A stretch of DNA of 64,000 bases from Fodinicurvata sediminis DSM 21159 (GTDB lineage Bacteria; Pseudomonadota; Alphaproteobacteria; Kiloniellales; DSM-21159), in assembly GCF_000420625.1 (NCBI RefSeq), contig NZ_ATVH01000015.1, positions 248,001-312,000 on the forward strand. The letters run 5' to 3'. Each line of letters begins with the position of its first letter. Within the stretch, counting starts at the first letter, position 1. The notes beneath the pieces were generated by a model. That model was not told where the DNA came from. It made no database searches and worked only from the letters and a program-made list of their open reading frames with translations. The position numbers and the translations under genes were made by a program. Of this stretch, positions 27,320-35,663 are shown piece after piece.

Positions 27320-27372
27320 TACTATATTTTAATTTATGTCGAGTTTAAATCTCTTAGCTGGGATGCTCCCCT

Positions 27373-28188
27373 TCAATCCATCCCCAACTGCTGATAGATC
27401 CGCTTCACATACTGCCCGAAGGCATCCGAGGTCTTCATGTCCATGGTCCGCGGCTGGGGCAGGTCGATGGGGAAGTAATCGGCCATGCGGGCCGGGCCGG
27501 CGGTGAGCACGGCGCAGCGCGAGCCCAGGAAGACGGCTTCCTGGATGCCGTGGGTGACGAAGACGATGGTCTTGCCGCTGGCCTCCCAGATGCGCAGCAT
27601 CTCCAGGTTCATCTTCTCGCGGGTCAGGGCGTCCAGGGCGCCGAAGGGCTCGTCCATCAGGACCAGCTTGGGGTCGTGGATCAGCGCGCGGGCGATGGCG
27701 GCGCGCTGCTGCATGCCGCCCGACAGCTCGTAGGGGTGGCTGTTCTCGAAACCGCTGAGCCCGACCATGTCCAGCAGCTCCCGCGCGCGCTCGCGGCTTT
27801 CCTTGCGGGGCAGCTTCAGGATGTCGGCGGGCAGCATGACGTTTTCCAGGATGGTGCGCCATTTCAGCAGCAGCGCCTGCTGGAACACCATGCCCACATC
27901 GCGCCCCGGGGTGAAGCCGCCGGCCGCCCCGCCGATGGAAACTTCGCCGTCCTGGGCGTCGCTGAGCCCCGCCAGGATGCGCAGCAGCGTGGTCTTGCCA
28001 CAGCCCGAGGGCCCGACCACCGAGACGATCTCGCCCTCGGCGATGTCCATGGTGACGTCCGAGACGGCCAGGAACTCCTGCCCGCCGGTGCGGAACACCT
28101 TGCGCACGTTGCGCAGGCGGATGAAGGCCTCCTCATTAGAAGTCGTGGCGTCTGTGGTGTTACCTGCGGTGTCGGTTTGAGCCGTCAT
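27373..28188 (-). CDS. ABC transporter ATP-binding protein (NitT/TauT family)
   Basis: 271 residues with Walker A GPSGCGKTT, signature LSGGMQQRAAIARAL, Walker B LVLMDEPFGALD and the switch histidine in VFVTHGIQEAV. The subfamily powers uptake of sulfonates, nitrate, thiamine precursors and related compounds. The ATG at 28188 overlaps the upstream DapA-family stop (ATGA); an ATG three codons earlier is possible. It is the last gene of a minus-strand operon, whereas its permease is the first; such separation by metabolic genes is unusual but all are co-directional. Its stop adjoins the AT-rich island. Confidence 0.9.
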   Translation of the reverse strand: MTAQTDTAGNTTDATTSNEEAFIRLRNVRKVFRTGGQEFLAVSDVTMDIAEGEIVSVVGPSGCGKTTLLRILAGLSDAQDGEVSIGGAAGGFTPGRDVGMVFQQALLLKWRTILENVMLPADILKLPRKESRERARELLDMVGLSGFENSHPYELSGGMQQRAAIARALIHDPKLVLMDEPFGALDALTREKMNLEMLRIWEASGKTIVFVTHGIQEAVFLGSRCAVLTAGPARMADYFPIDLPQPRTMDMKTSDAFGQYVKRIYQQLGMD

Positions 28189-29249
28189 GAAAGCCATCTT
28201 TCCAGGTTGTCCTGTACGAATGCGTCGTCCGATAGGTCGGGGTGCGCGGCATAGACGCGGTCGATCTCCGCCGCCTGGCCCGGGCTCAGCCCCTCGTCGG
28301 GGTCCAGGCACCACAGGCCCTGCAGCAGGCCCTGCCGGCGCAGCACCTCGTGACAGCCGGCGATGACGCCGCCGAAGCCGTTGGCGGCGTCGAAGAAGGC
28401 GGCGTTGCAGTCGGTGACCCGGCTGTCGAGGGCCAGCAGCCCAGGCTCCACGGGCCGGCCCTCCTCGGTCACCTCGTGGATGCGCTCCAGCAGCTGCACG
28501 GCCGTGCGCGTCCAGACCGACCAGTGGCCCAGTAGACCGCCGCGGAAGCGCAGGCTGACCGCCTCGCCGTCGCGCTGCACCCGGAAGGGGGTCAGCAGGT
28601 CCAGGACGATGTGGTCGTCGTTGCCGGTATAGAGGGTGATGCGGTCCTCGGCGCCGGCGGCCGCCACGCCGCGCAGCACGTCCAGGGTGCGATAGCGGTT
28701 GAAGGGCGCGACCTTGATGCCGATGGCGTTGTCGATGGCGGCGAAGCGGCGCCAGAAATCGACGGGCAGCTCGATGCCGCCCACCGCCGTCTGCAGGTAG
28801 AAGCCGATGACGGGGATCTCGTTGGCGATGCGCTCGCAGTGGGCGATCAGGCGGTCGGTGTCGGCGCCCTTCATGGGGGCGAGGCTGACCAGACCGGCGT
28901 GATAGCCCAGCTCGACGGCGGTGCGCGCCTCGGCCACCGCCTGGTCGGTCTGGCCGGCGATGCCGGCGATCATGAAGAGCTTGCGGTCCGTCCAGGCGCG
29001 GCTGTCCTCGATGGCGGCGCTGAGCACCGGTGCGTAGAGGCCGTGGTCGCGGATGGCGAACTGGGTGGTGTGCACGCCCACGGCCAGGCCGCCCGAACCG
29101 GCGTCGACGTAATAACGCGTCAGCGCCCGCTGGCGCCGGCGGTCGAACTGCCGCTCGGCGTCCAGGGCCAAGGGGTGGGCCGGGATCACCGCGCCCCTGC
29201 GGAAGCGGGCCAGCAGGTCGGGATCGAGCTGTGAATGGTGCAGACCCAT
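28185..29249 (-). CDS. Dihydrodipicolinate synthase (DapA) family aldolase/lyase
   Basis: 354 residues with a TIM-barrel of the DapA/N-acetylneuraminate lyase superfamily. The Schiff-base lysine is K179 in GIKVAPFNRY and the conserved tyrosine is Y151 in IGFYLQ. It is longer than DapA itself (~290), with additional C-terminal sequence, and lies in a catabolic operon, so a retro-aldol or dehydratase step is more likely than lysine synthesis. Neighbours are a NitT-type ATPase (overlapping) and a GNAT acetyltransferase. Substrate unknown. Confidence 0.8.
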   Translation of the reverse strand: MGLHHSQLDPDLLARFRRGAVIPAHPLALDAERQFDRRRQRALTRYYVDAGSGGLAVGVHTTQFAIRDHGLYAPVLSAAIEDSRAWTDRKLFMIAGIAGQTDQAVAEARTAVELGYHAGLVSLAPMKGADTDRLIAHCERIANEIPVIGFYLQTAVGGIELPVDFWRRFAAIDNAIGIKVAPFNRYRTLDVLRGVAAAGAEDRITLYTGNDDHIVLDLLTPFRVQRDGEAVSLRFRGGLLGHWSVWTRTAVQLLERIHEVTEEGRPVEPGLLALDSRVTDCNAAFFDAANGFGGVIAGCHEVLRRQGLLQGLWCLDPDEGLSPGQAAEIDRVYAAHPDLSDDAFVQDNLERWLS

Positions 29250-29285
29250 GGTTTCAGGCCTCCTTGCGTGACGTCGTGAAGGTCA

Positions 29286-30137
29286 TTAGCCGAACTCCGG
29301 CCCGGCGATGGCGTGCAGGCCTGTGGCGTCACCGATTGCGCGGTCTGCGTTTCGGGTCATGCGCAGGTAAGGCCGCTGCTGGGTGAAGCCGCGCGCCTGC
29401 AGGTGGTCCGCCACCGCCTGGCGCGTATCCACCACGTCCAGGAAGACGCGGCCCGACAGCTGCCCCAGGGCGGTATCCAGCAGGGTGATGGCGGTCTGTT
29501 CGTCCTCTGCCAGCAGCGGACCGATCTGGCTGGCCAGGTCGCCGTTGCGGCCCAGGATGGCGCCGCTGCCGTCCTCTGTCATCCAGGCCGCTTCGGGCAG
29601 GCGCCGCGCGAAGCAGGACAGGAGCGGCCGGCGTTCGGCGCCCAGGGCTGCGGCGTCCAGGGCGACGGCCGCCTCGAAGGCTTCGGGTTGGGACAGGGGC
29701 ACGCTATTGCTGTCGGGGAGCGAGGACGTGGCTCCGCCCGCCTCACCCTGCCAGCGGGTGAGCCTGAGCGAGCCCTCGAAGCCCAGGGTGCGATAGATCG
29801 GCTCGCCGGCCGGGGTGGCGTCCAGGCAGGCGGCGCGCCCGTCGCTGTCCAGCTCCTCCAGGCAGCGTTCCAGCAGCCGGGTGCCGACTCCCTGTTTCCG
29901 GTGGGTTCCGCGCACCAGCACCATGCCGATCCAGGCGAAGTCGTCGCCGTAGGGCAGGATGGCCGCAGAGCCCACCGCCTGCCCGTCGTCGAGCACACAA
30001 AAGACCCGCCCCTGGGTGAGGAAGAGGTGCCAGTCGTTCTCGACCTGGTTCCAGCCGGCCTCGCGGGACAGCGCCATCAGGTCGGGCAGATGGCTTTCGT
30101 CCAGGACGGACGTGGCAATCTGGCTAGTAAGCGCCAT
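29286..30137 (-). CDS. GNAT-family N-acetyltransferase
   Basis: 283 residues. The N-terminal ~140 residues are a GNAT domain with acetyl-CoA loop RKQGVGT (in [23 protein letters not shown]) and the typical end PIYRTLGF. The C-terminal half resembles the YitH-type second domain (Acetyltransf_18-like), which I cannot confirm. I chose the ATG at 30137, which overlaps the epimerase stop by 14 bases. It lies between the DapA-family and epimerase genes, so a small-molecule substrate of that pathway is plausible. Confidence 0.78.
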   Translation of the reverse strand: MALTSQIATSVLDESHLPDLMALSREAGWNQVENDWHLFLTQGRVFCVLDDGQAVGSAAILPYGDDFAWIGMVLVRGTHRKQGVGTRLLERCLEELDSDGRAACLDATPAGEPIYRTLGFEGSLRLTRWQGEAGGATSSLPDSNSVPLSQPEAFEAAVALDAAALGAERRPLLSCFARRLPEAAWMTEDGSGAILGRNGDLASQIGPLLAEDEQTAITLLDTALGQLSGRVFLDVVDTRQAVADHLQARGFTQQRPYLRMTRNADRAIGDATGLHAIAGPEFG

Positions 30138-31203
30138 CGCGCACCTCGAACTGGGTGGGCTTGCCATAGGTCGGCTGTTCGCGCTGCAGCCAGTCGGCGG
30201 TCCAGGCCATCATGCGCTTCAGCGGAACGACGGGATAGCCAAAGGTGTCGCAGGCCTGGGCGGCGTTGGACAGCCAGGCGGTCTGGGCCTCCTGGCCCGT
30301 GATGACGGGCTCGCGCTCCAGCAGGCGGCCGAACTCCTGGGCCAGCCAGCGCACCGAGATGACCTCGGGCCCGGTGACGTTGATGGGGCTGGTGGGCGCG
30401 GTGGAATGATAGAGACTGCGCAGGGCCTGGGCATTGGCGTCACCCTGCCAGATCACGTTCACGTGGCCCATGGTGACGTCCACGGGCTGGCCGTCCTTCA
30501 CCTTGCGCGCCACATCGTGCAGCACGCCATAGCGCAGGTCGATGGCGTAGTTCAGGCGAAACAGGCGGCCCGGCGTGCCGTGGAGGTCGGAGTAATAGCT
30601 GAACATCCGTTCGCGCCCGATGCAGGAATTGGCGTACTCGCCGGGCGGGGTCAGCGGCGTGTCCTCGTCCGCGCCCATGCCGTCCACGGAGGCGAAGGCA
30701 TAGACGCAGCCGGTGGAAAACGCGACGATCCGCGAGTCGCGGAAGACCTGGGCAACCTGGGCCGGGACATGGACGTTCATCGCCCAGGTCAGCGGCTGGT
30801 TGCCCTCGGCACCGAACTTGCGGCCGGCCATGAAGATGATGTTGCGCACGCGGGGCAGGGCCTCCAGTGCGGCCGGGTCCAGCAGGTCGCAGGTGATGGT
30901 CTCGACGCCCGCGGCCTCCAGCTCCGCCTTGGCGGCAGGGTCGCTGAAGCGGGCCACTGCGATGACGCGCTTGTCCGGGGCGGCGTTGCGCGCCAGGCGG
31001 CAGAGCGAGGGGCCCATCTTGCCGGCGGCGCCCAGAACCATGATGTCGCCGTCCAGCTGGCCCAGCTCGTCGGCCAGCACGCGGGAGGGCCGCGCCATGA
31101 AGTCCTCCAGCTCGGCGATGCTGGCGAAGCCGTCTGGCAGGGCGGAGGCCTCCAGCCAAGGAGTGCTGCTGGCCGGGCTTGTCCTGGTTTCTTGCGAGGT
31201 CAT
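30124..31203 (-). CDS. NAD-dependent epimerase/dehydratase family protein
   Basis: 359 residues. An extended SDR fold with the dinucleotide motif GAAGKMG (about residues 58-64), an FSTGCVY segment and a [12 protein letters not shown] segment where the usual YxxxK motif is altered (tyrosine kept, lysine replaced by arginine). Such a change suggests different chemistry or a shifted catalytic base. It belongs to the minus-strand operon with the ABC transporter, GNAT and DapA-family genes. Substrate unknown; a sugar-acid or a modified heterocycle product is conceivable. Confidence 0.75.
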   Translation of the reverse strand: MTSQETRTSPASSTPWLEASALPDGFASIAELEDFMARPSRVLADELGQLDGDIMVLGAAGKMGPSLCRLARNAAPDKRVIAVARFSDPAAKAELEAAGVETITCDLLDPAALEALPRVRNIIFMAGRKFGAEGNQPLTWAMNVHVPAQVAQVFRDSRIVAFSTGCVYAFASVDGMGADEDTPLTPPGEYANSCIGRERMFSYYSDLHGTPGRLFRLNYAIDLRYGVLHDVARKVKDGQPVDVTMGHVNVIWQGDANAQALRSLYHSTAPTSPINVTGPEVISVRWLAQEFGRLLEREPVITGQEAQTAWLSNAAQACDTFGYPVVPLKRMMAWTADWLQREQPTYGKPTQFEVRDGAY

Positions 31204-31225
31204 GGGGAGATCATGCTCCTTCTTT

Positions 31226-31259
31226 CATCGACAGGGGGCAGGCATCGACAGGGGGCAGG
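31226..31259. repeat. Perfect tandem 17-base duplication
   Basis: The unit CATCGACAGGGGGCAGG occurs at 31226-31242 and again immediately at 31243-31259, between the permease stop and the epimerase start. It may be a recent slippage duplication in the leader of the epimerase gene; no other role is visible. Confidence 0.8.
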
Positions 31260-32057
31260 TCACGACAGCCGCGCGTCCTTGGGCACGAGGAAGTGTTCCA
31301 GCGCCATGACCAGGCCGTAGAGGACGACGCCGATCAGCGTGATCAGGATGACGGCCATGAACATGGCGGGCGTGTCCAACGAGGCCTGGACCTGGATCAT
31401 CAAGTAGCCCAGGCCGCGGCTGGAGGCGATGAACTCGCCGACGATGGCGCCGGCGACGGCCAGGATGGCGGCCACCTTCATGCCCGAGAAGATATAGGGC
31501 AGCGAGCCCGGCAGCTGAATGTAATAGAAGGTCTGCCAGCGCGAGGCGCGCAGCGACTTCACCAGGTCCAGCAGGTCGGGCTCGATCTCGCGCAGGCCAC
31601 GCACCGTGGTCAGCAGGATCGGGAAGAAGCAGAGGCTGAAGGTGATCAGGATGTTGGTGCCGATGCCGTAGCTGAACCAGACGATGATCAGCGGGCCCAG
31701 TGCCACCTTGGGGATCATGTTGAGCGTGACCAGCAGTGGGAAGAACAGCACGAGGGCCAGGCGCGACCAGGTGAAGATCAGCGCGCAGATCACGCCCAGG
31801 ACGACGGCCAGCGCATAGCCGCCGAAGATCTCGGTGGCGGTGACCAGGCTGTTGGAGATCCAGCTGTAGTGCTCGCCGCCGAGCGTGGCCAGGATCTGGC
31901 TGGGGGGCGGCAGGATGAACTGCTGGATCCCGAAGGCGCGGACCAGCACCTCCCACAGCACGAAGGCGGCGATGTGGACGCCGACGACGATGATCTGGTT
32001 GGTGGGAAGCCGGGAGGGCCGCGGCGGCTTCGTGGTCGCAATCTCGGTTTCCTGCAT
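31260..32057 (-). CDS. ABC transporter permease (NitT/TauT family)
   Basis: 265 residues with about six membrane helices and a BPD_transp_1 core, including the EAA-type loop DLVKSLRASRWQTFYYIQLPGSLPYIFSGMK. The ATG at 32057 is preferred; a GTG at 32072 is in frame, and neither has a strong ribosome-binding site. First gene of the minus-strand operon, 60 bases downstream of an operator-like site overlapping the end of the tetR-type gene. It pairs with the ATPase at 27373 and the binding protein at 32997. Confidence 0.88.
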   Translation of the reverse strand: MQETEIATTKPPRPSRLPTNQIIVVGVHIAAFVLWEVLVRAFGIQQFILPPPSQILATLGGEHYSWISNSLVTATEIFGGYALAVVLGVICALIFTWSRLALVLFFPLLVTLNMIPKVALGPLIIVWFSYGIGTNILITFSLCFFPILLTTVRGLREIEPDLLDLVKSLRASRWQTFYYIQLPGSLPYIFSGMKVAAILAVAGAIVGEFIASSRGLGYLMIQVQASLDTPAMFMAVILITLIGVVLYGLVMALEHFLVPKDARLS

Positions 32058-32117
32058 CGTCACCACTGTCACTTGGCTGGAGGGTGGGACAAGCCTAGGA
32101 GATCGCGTCCAGCGCTG

Positions 32118-32137
32118 TCAACTATCCAGTTGGTTGA
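32118..32137. promoter_or_regulatory. Second TetR-operator-like site, inside the tetR 3' end
   Basis: On the minus strand this reads TCAACCAACTGGATAGTTGA, an imperfect palindrome sharing ACCAACTGG and the GTT end with the site at 32841-32856. It includes the last four codons and stop of the tetR-type gene and lies about 60 bases upstream of the permease start. It would place the transporter operon under the same repressor. Confidence 0.55.
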
Positions 32138-32820
32138 TAATTGCTGCAGAGGGCATGGAGCACCAGGTCGATGATGTGCTGGCGCCGGCGCGCGATCTCG
32201 GCCGGGGTGGACATGTCGCGGTTGAAGATGGCCGAGAGCGTGGAGTTGTTGGAGAAGTAGAAGTAGGACAGGCTGGCAATCGAGATGTAGAGGTTCACCG
32301 GCCCGAAGCGGTCGTTGAAGACCCCCTGTTCGACGCCGCGCTCCAGTATGGTGTCGATCACCTCGACCAGCGGCGAGTGCATGTCCACCAGTTCGCGGGA
32401 ATCCTTCAGGTGCGCGCTGCGCATGCGGTTCTCGTCGTTCAGCAGCGTGATGAACTCCGGATGGTCGGCCAGGTAGTCGAAGGAGAAGCCGACCAGGCGC
32501 TCCATGGCCGCCACCGGTTCCAGGGCGTGCAGCTCCAGTTCGCGTTCCTGGGTGCGGATGTGGCGGTAGACCTCCTCCAGCGAGGCGGTGAACAGCTCGT
32601 CCTTGCTGCCGAAGTAGTGATAGACCAGCTGCTTGTTCACGCCGGCGCGCTTGGCGATGGCGTCGACGCGCGCGCCGGCCAGGCCGTTTGCGGCGAACTC
32701 GGCGATCGAGGCGTCCAGCAGGGCGCGGCGCGTCTCCACCGGGTTGCGGCGGCGCGGGGGGGCCTTGTCCTTGGGCGCCTGGTCCTGTGAGGGGGGCGCC
32801 TTGCTCCGGGAGGATTGCAT
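32122..32820 (-). CDS. TetR-family transcriptional regulator
   Basis: 232 residues. After a basic, low-complexity N-terminus (about 30 residues), the helix-turn-helix is typical: ETRRALLDASIAEFAANGLAGARVDAIAKRAGVNKQLVYHYFGSKDELF. The ligand domain (LVGFSFDYLADHPEFITLLNDEN ... NLYISIASLSYFYFSN) belongs to a common group that includes regulators of aromatic and heterocycle catabolism. The ATG at 32820 is followed closely upstream by a perfect dyad. It is divergent from the binding-protein gene and upstream of the permease operon, so it probably controls both transporter halves. Confidence 0.88.
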   Translation of the reverse strand: MQSSRSKAPPSQDQAPKDKAPPRRRNPVETRRALLDASIAEFAANGLAGARVDAIAKRAGVNKQLVYHYFGSKDELFTASLEEVYRHIRTQERELELHALEPVAAMERLVGFSFDYLADHPEFITLLNDENRMRSAHLKDSRELVDMHSPLVEVIDTILERGVEQGVFNDRFGPVNLYISIASLSYFYFSNNSTLSAIFNRDMSTPAEIARRRQHIIDLVLHALCSNYQPTG

Positions 32821-32840
32821 CTTCGTCTTGTCCAACTTCA

Positions 32841-32856
32841 AACCAACTGGTTGGTT
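32841..32856. promoter_or_regulatory. TetR operator candidate in the divergent tetR / binding-protein promoter
   Basis: AACCAACTGGTTGGTT has perfect seven-base arms around a TG centre. It lies 21 bases upstream of the tetR-type ATG and 141 bases upstream of the binding-protein start. A related site at 32118-32137 precedes the permease operon. The core ACCA-N2-TGGT recalls the RutR-type consensus as I remember it. Confidence 0.6.
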
Positions 32857-32996
32857 AATTATTGATCCGATGAAGTGAAATGGGTAACGTTTTTTCAGCT
32901 TATCTCCAAGTCCGACCCTCTCGCGTTGCCTGGCCGGGCTTGGCGTGGCTGACAGCGAAGCGCTTCGGCCGCGATAACCAAGGAAGGGAGACTTCA

Positions 32997-33983
32997 TTGA
33001 AAACAATAGCGAAACTGGCGGCTGCGGCAGCGATGGTCCTGCCCGGCGCCGCGGCGGCGGAAGACCTGGACATGATCCTCAATTGGGTGCCGACCGCCGA
33101 CCACTCACCCTATTTCTATGCCCAGGAGCAGGGCTGGTACGAAGAGGCCGGCCTGAACGTCAGCATCGATGCCGGCCAGGGCTCGTCCGCCTCGGCCCAG
33201 CGCGTGGGCGCCGGGCGCTCGGAAGTGGGCGTCGCCGACATGGCCACCGCCCTGGTGGCGAAGAGCAAGGGCGCCGACATCGTGGCCGTGATGACGGTCT
33301 ATGCAAACTCGCCCCAGGGGTTCTACTGGCTGAAGAGCAGCGGGATCGAGGGCCCGGAGGATTTCCCCGGGCACAAGATCGGCAACCCGCCGGCCGACGC
33401 CTCGCGCGTCATGTGGCCGCTGTTCGCCGAGACCGTGGGCATCGACCCGGACTCCGTCGACTTCGTGAACGTCAGCCCGCAGGCCAAGCTGACGTCGCTG
33501 AAGAGCGGGGCCATCGAAATCACCAGCGACTTCTACAACGAGCATGACCTGAAGGAGCGCGAGTTCGGCGACGACCTGGGCTTCGTGGCCTGGCGCGACA
33601 TCGGCATCAATCCATACGGCAACTCGATCATCTTCAACGGGGAGTACATGGAGGAGAACCCCGAGGTCGTGGCCAAGTTCACCGAGATCAGCCAACGCGC
33701 CTTCAAGGCCTGCGTCGACGACTTCGACCCCTGCCTGGATGCCCTGGTGGAGAACGTCTCGGGCCTGGACCGCGACAACCAGCGCGACCAGTGGGGTCGC
33801 ATCCAGGAGCTGATGCGCGATCCCACCACCACGTCGGTCGCCCTGGGCGCCTTCAATCCGGAGCGTATGCAGGACGACTACGAGATGGTCGAGGAGTACT
33901 TCGGCGTCGACGAGCCCTTCGACGTGACCACGGTCTACACCAATGAGTACCTGGACGAGTCCATCACCATGACGGAGGAGTGA
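32997..33983 (+). CDS. ABC transporter substrate-binding protein, NMT1/THI5-like
   Basis: 328 residues. A Sec signal peptide (MKTIAKLAAAAAMVLPGAAAA) is followed by DMILNWVPTADHSPYFYAQEQGWYEEAGLNV, a hallmark of the NMT1/THI5 and ThiY-like group that binds pyrimidine precursors and related compounds. The TTG at 32997 has GGAAGGGAG six bases upstream; an ATG 39 codons earlier would prevent signal-peptide recognition. It is divergent from tetR and separated from its permease/ATPase operon by the regulator. Ligand is unproven: an N-heterocycle fits both the family and the molybdenum hydroxylase nearby. Confidence 0.82.
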   Translation: MKTIAKLAAAAAMVLPGAAAAEDLDMILNWVPTADHSPYFYAQEQGWYEEAGLNVSIDAGQGSSASAQRVGAGRSEVGVADMATALVAKSKGADIVAVMTVYANSPQGFYWLKSSGIEGPEDFPGHKIGNPPADASRVMWPLFAETVGIDPDSVDFVNVSPQAKLTSLKSGAIEITSDFYNEHDLKEREFGDDLGFVAWRDIGINPYGNSIIFNGEYMEENPEVVAKFTEISQRAFKACVDDFDPCLDALVENVSGLDRDNQRDQWGRIQELMRDPTTTSVALGAFNPERMQDDYEMVEEYFGVDEPFDVTTVYTNEYLDESITMTEE

Positions 33984-34019
33984 GGGGCACCTCCTTCTCC
34001 TGAGTCAGGGGTCGCACGA

Positions 34020-34052
34020 AAACCGCCCGTCGGACGTCCCGGCGGGCGGTTT
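34020..34052 (+). terminator. Rho-independent terminator-like hairpin
   Basis: AAACCGCCCG pairs perfectly with CGGGCGGTTT (10 bp) around a 13-base loop, ending in TTTCTCTG. It lies 36 bases after the binding-protein stop. The AAAA on its left could let it also serve the convergent gene at 34078. Confidence 0.8.
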
Positions 34053-34077
34053 CTCTGTGCAGGTGCCGTGAGACCTG

Positions 34078-35481
34078 TCAGTCGATGGTGATTTGGATGT
34101 CCGCGTTCTCGACGATCTTGCGCGGGAACATGGCGGCCGCCAGGGCGACCTGAACCAGCGGTGCCGGCTCGTTCAGCGTGATAGTCAAGGTTCCCGATTG
34201 TCCGGGATTGCGGATGAAGCTCGTGAGGGCTTCGACCTGCTCGGGTTCAAGCCCGATGGACCCCTGGAACGTGCTTTCCATTCCGGTCAGCATCATGGTC
34301 TCGAGCTCCTCGCGGGGCATGCCCTCCTCCTCGGCGGCGAAATCCAGATAGCGGTCGATGATTCCTTGGTCGGCGACATCCAGGGACAGATCTCGCAGCA
34401 TCAGGTTCTCCAACTGCTGTTCCGGGTCCCCCGACAGGTCGTCCATGGCGATCCCTTCCAGGTTGCCCGTAAGCCCGATATCGAAGGAATCGCTGATGGC
34501 GAAGCGGGTGGGGCCGACCTTCATCGTGCCTTGCGCACGGTCCAGGCTGACACTCAGGCTCATCTCGCTGGTCCCCGGTTCCGGGCCGACGACAACCTGG
34601 GCAATCTTGTATTCATCCGTGCCTTCCTCGAGGGACTCGCCAAGGCCTTCCTTGCCGGACGCCGTGATCTTCAGGAAGTTGGCGTAGTTCTCTTCGTCGA
34701 GCCCCGTTTCGATGGCCAGGTCGTCGATGGTCTCTTTGTCTATATCGTCCGTGTCCAGGGTGACATTCGTGGCCGTGATGGTCTCGAAACTGCCGAGAAG
34801 TTCGGGAACGCCGGAGTCGCTGGGCGCGTAATCGGGTTGGCTGTAGCCTTCGATCAATTCGGGGCGCACGGCCACTTCCAGGGACTCGAACGTCAAGCTC
34901 TCGCCGTCTTCGGTGAATGCTCCCTCTTCCAGGACTGTCAGTCTCGGCAGGCCATGCCGGGGTTCGCTGAAGGTCATGGACTCCAGGGTCATGTCACCGG
35001 CCGGCGCATTCTCGCCGCTGCTCAGCTCATGAAGCACGACCTGGTCGTAGTTGGGCCGCAGGCCTCGGTCCTCGATCTCCTCCAGGCCGATCCAGGGCGC
35101 GCTGGCGGATGCGGCCTTTAGGCCGACCTTGCCGCTTTCGGCATCGCGGAACTCTATGTTGCTTGCCTGGAAGTCGTTCATGCGGTTCCTGATGGCGCCC
35201 TCCATGGTCACGGTCATTCGGGCTTCCTCGGCGGTGAGCAGCATGGGGGGCTGGGGATCGTCGAAGCGGGCCTCGATGTCCGTGAACACGAGAATATTGT
35301 CGTCCTGAAGTTCCCAGTCCGCAAAGGTCACGCCCTGTTCCTCGAGTTCGGGAATGGCCTTGCTGACTTCCTCCCGGATACGCTCCGGGTCGGGGCCCGT
35401 GTTCATGGTCATGTGGTAGATGCCGTAGAGGCCGCCACCGACAACGATGGCCCCTGCAGCGTAGATAATCGATCGCTTCAC
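34078..35481 (-). CDS. Membrane-anchored acidic protein of unknown function
   Basis: 467 residues. A short basic N-terminus and one hydrophobic helix (IIYAAGAIVVGGGLYGIYHM) suggest an inner-membrane anchor with the rest in the periplasm. The body is very acidic and beta-rich with repeated phrases about levels (LTFESLEVAV, MTLESMTFSE, LMLRDLSLDVAD), giving a layered, AsmA-like or YdgA/DUF945-like look, which I cannot confirm. It stands alone with its own promoter region. No catalytic motif was seen. Confidence 0.7.
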   Translation of the reverse strand: MKRSIIYAAGAIVVGGGLYGIYHMTMNTGPDPERIREEVSKAIPELEEQGVTFADWELQDDNILVFTDIEARFDDPQPPMLLTAEEARMTVTMEGAIRNRMNDFQASNIEFRDAESGKVGLKAASASAPWIGLEEIEDRGLRPNYDQVVLHELSSGENAPAGDMTLESMTFSEPRHGLPRLTVLEEGAFTEDGESLTFESLEVAVRPELIEGYSQPDYAPSDSGVPELLGSFETITATNVTLDTDDIDKETIDDLAIETGLDEENYANFLKITASGKEGLGESLEEGTDEYKIAQVVVGPEPGTSEMSLSVSLDRAQGTMKVGPTRFAISDSFDIGLTGNLEGIAMDDLSGDPEQQLENLMLRDLSLDVADQGIIDRYLDFAAEEEGMPREELETMMLTGMESTFQGSIGLEPEQVEALTSFIRNPGQSGTLTITLNEPAPLVQVALAAAMFPRKIVENADIQITID

Positions 35482-35663
35482 GAAATAGCTCCTGGTTGTT
35501 TTTGTTTCTCGATAGCAATTCCTGGAGGCTATCAGGTAAAGATTCGGTTAGCACGCTTAAGATGAATCGCCCAGTCGAATTCCACGAGGGTGTGCAAAGT
35601 GCTCGCGGCTTGTTTCCGGCATCGCCGGGGCCAGGCATTCGGTCAGGGTCTGAAGGGCGGCAG

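Larger units (their letters stand above)
24425..27372. mobile_element. AT-rich genomic island carrying HEPN-like and OLD-type genes
   Basis: Base composition and codon use change abruptly immediately after the molybdenum hydroxylase stop (24424) and change back at the ABC ATPase gene end (27373). The two genes inside use A/T-ending codons such as AAA, ATA, TTA and AAT that are rare elsewhere. The surrounding operons are convergent and intact, so the insertion sits in what would have been a short intergenic space. No integrase, transposase, tRNA or clear flanking direct repeat was found. The limits are set by composition only. Confidence 0.65.

Noticed and set aside
24425-27372. Prophage or integrative element with att sites
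   Set aside because: No integrase, phage structural gene, tRNA or flanking direct repeats were found; only composition marks the island.
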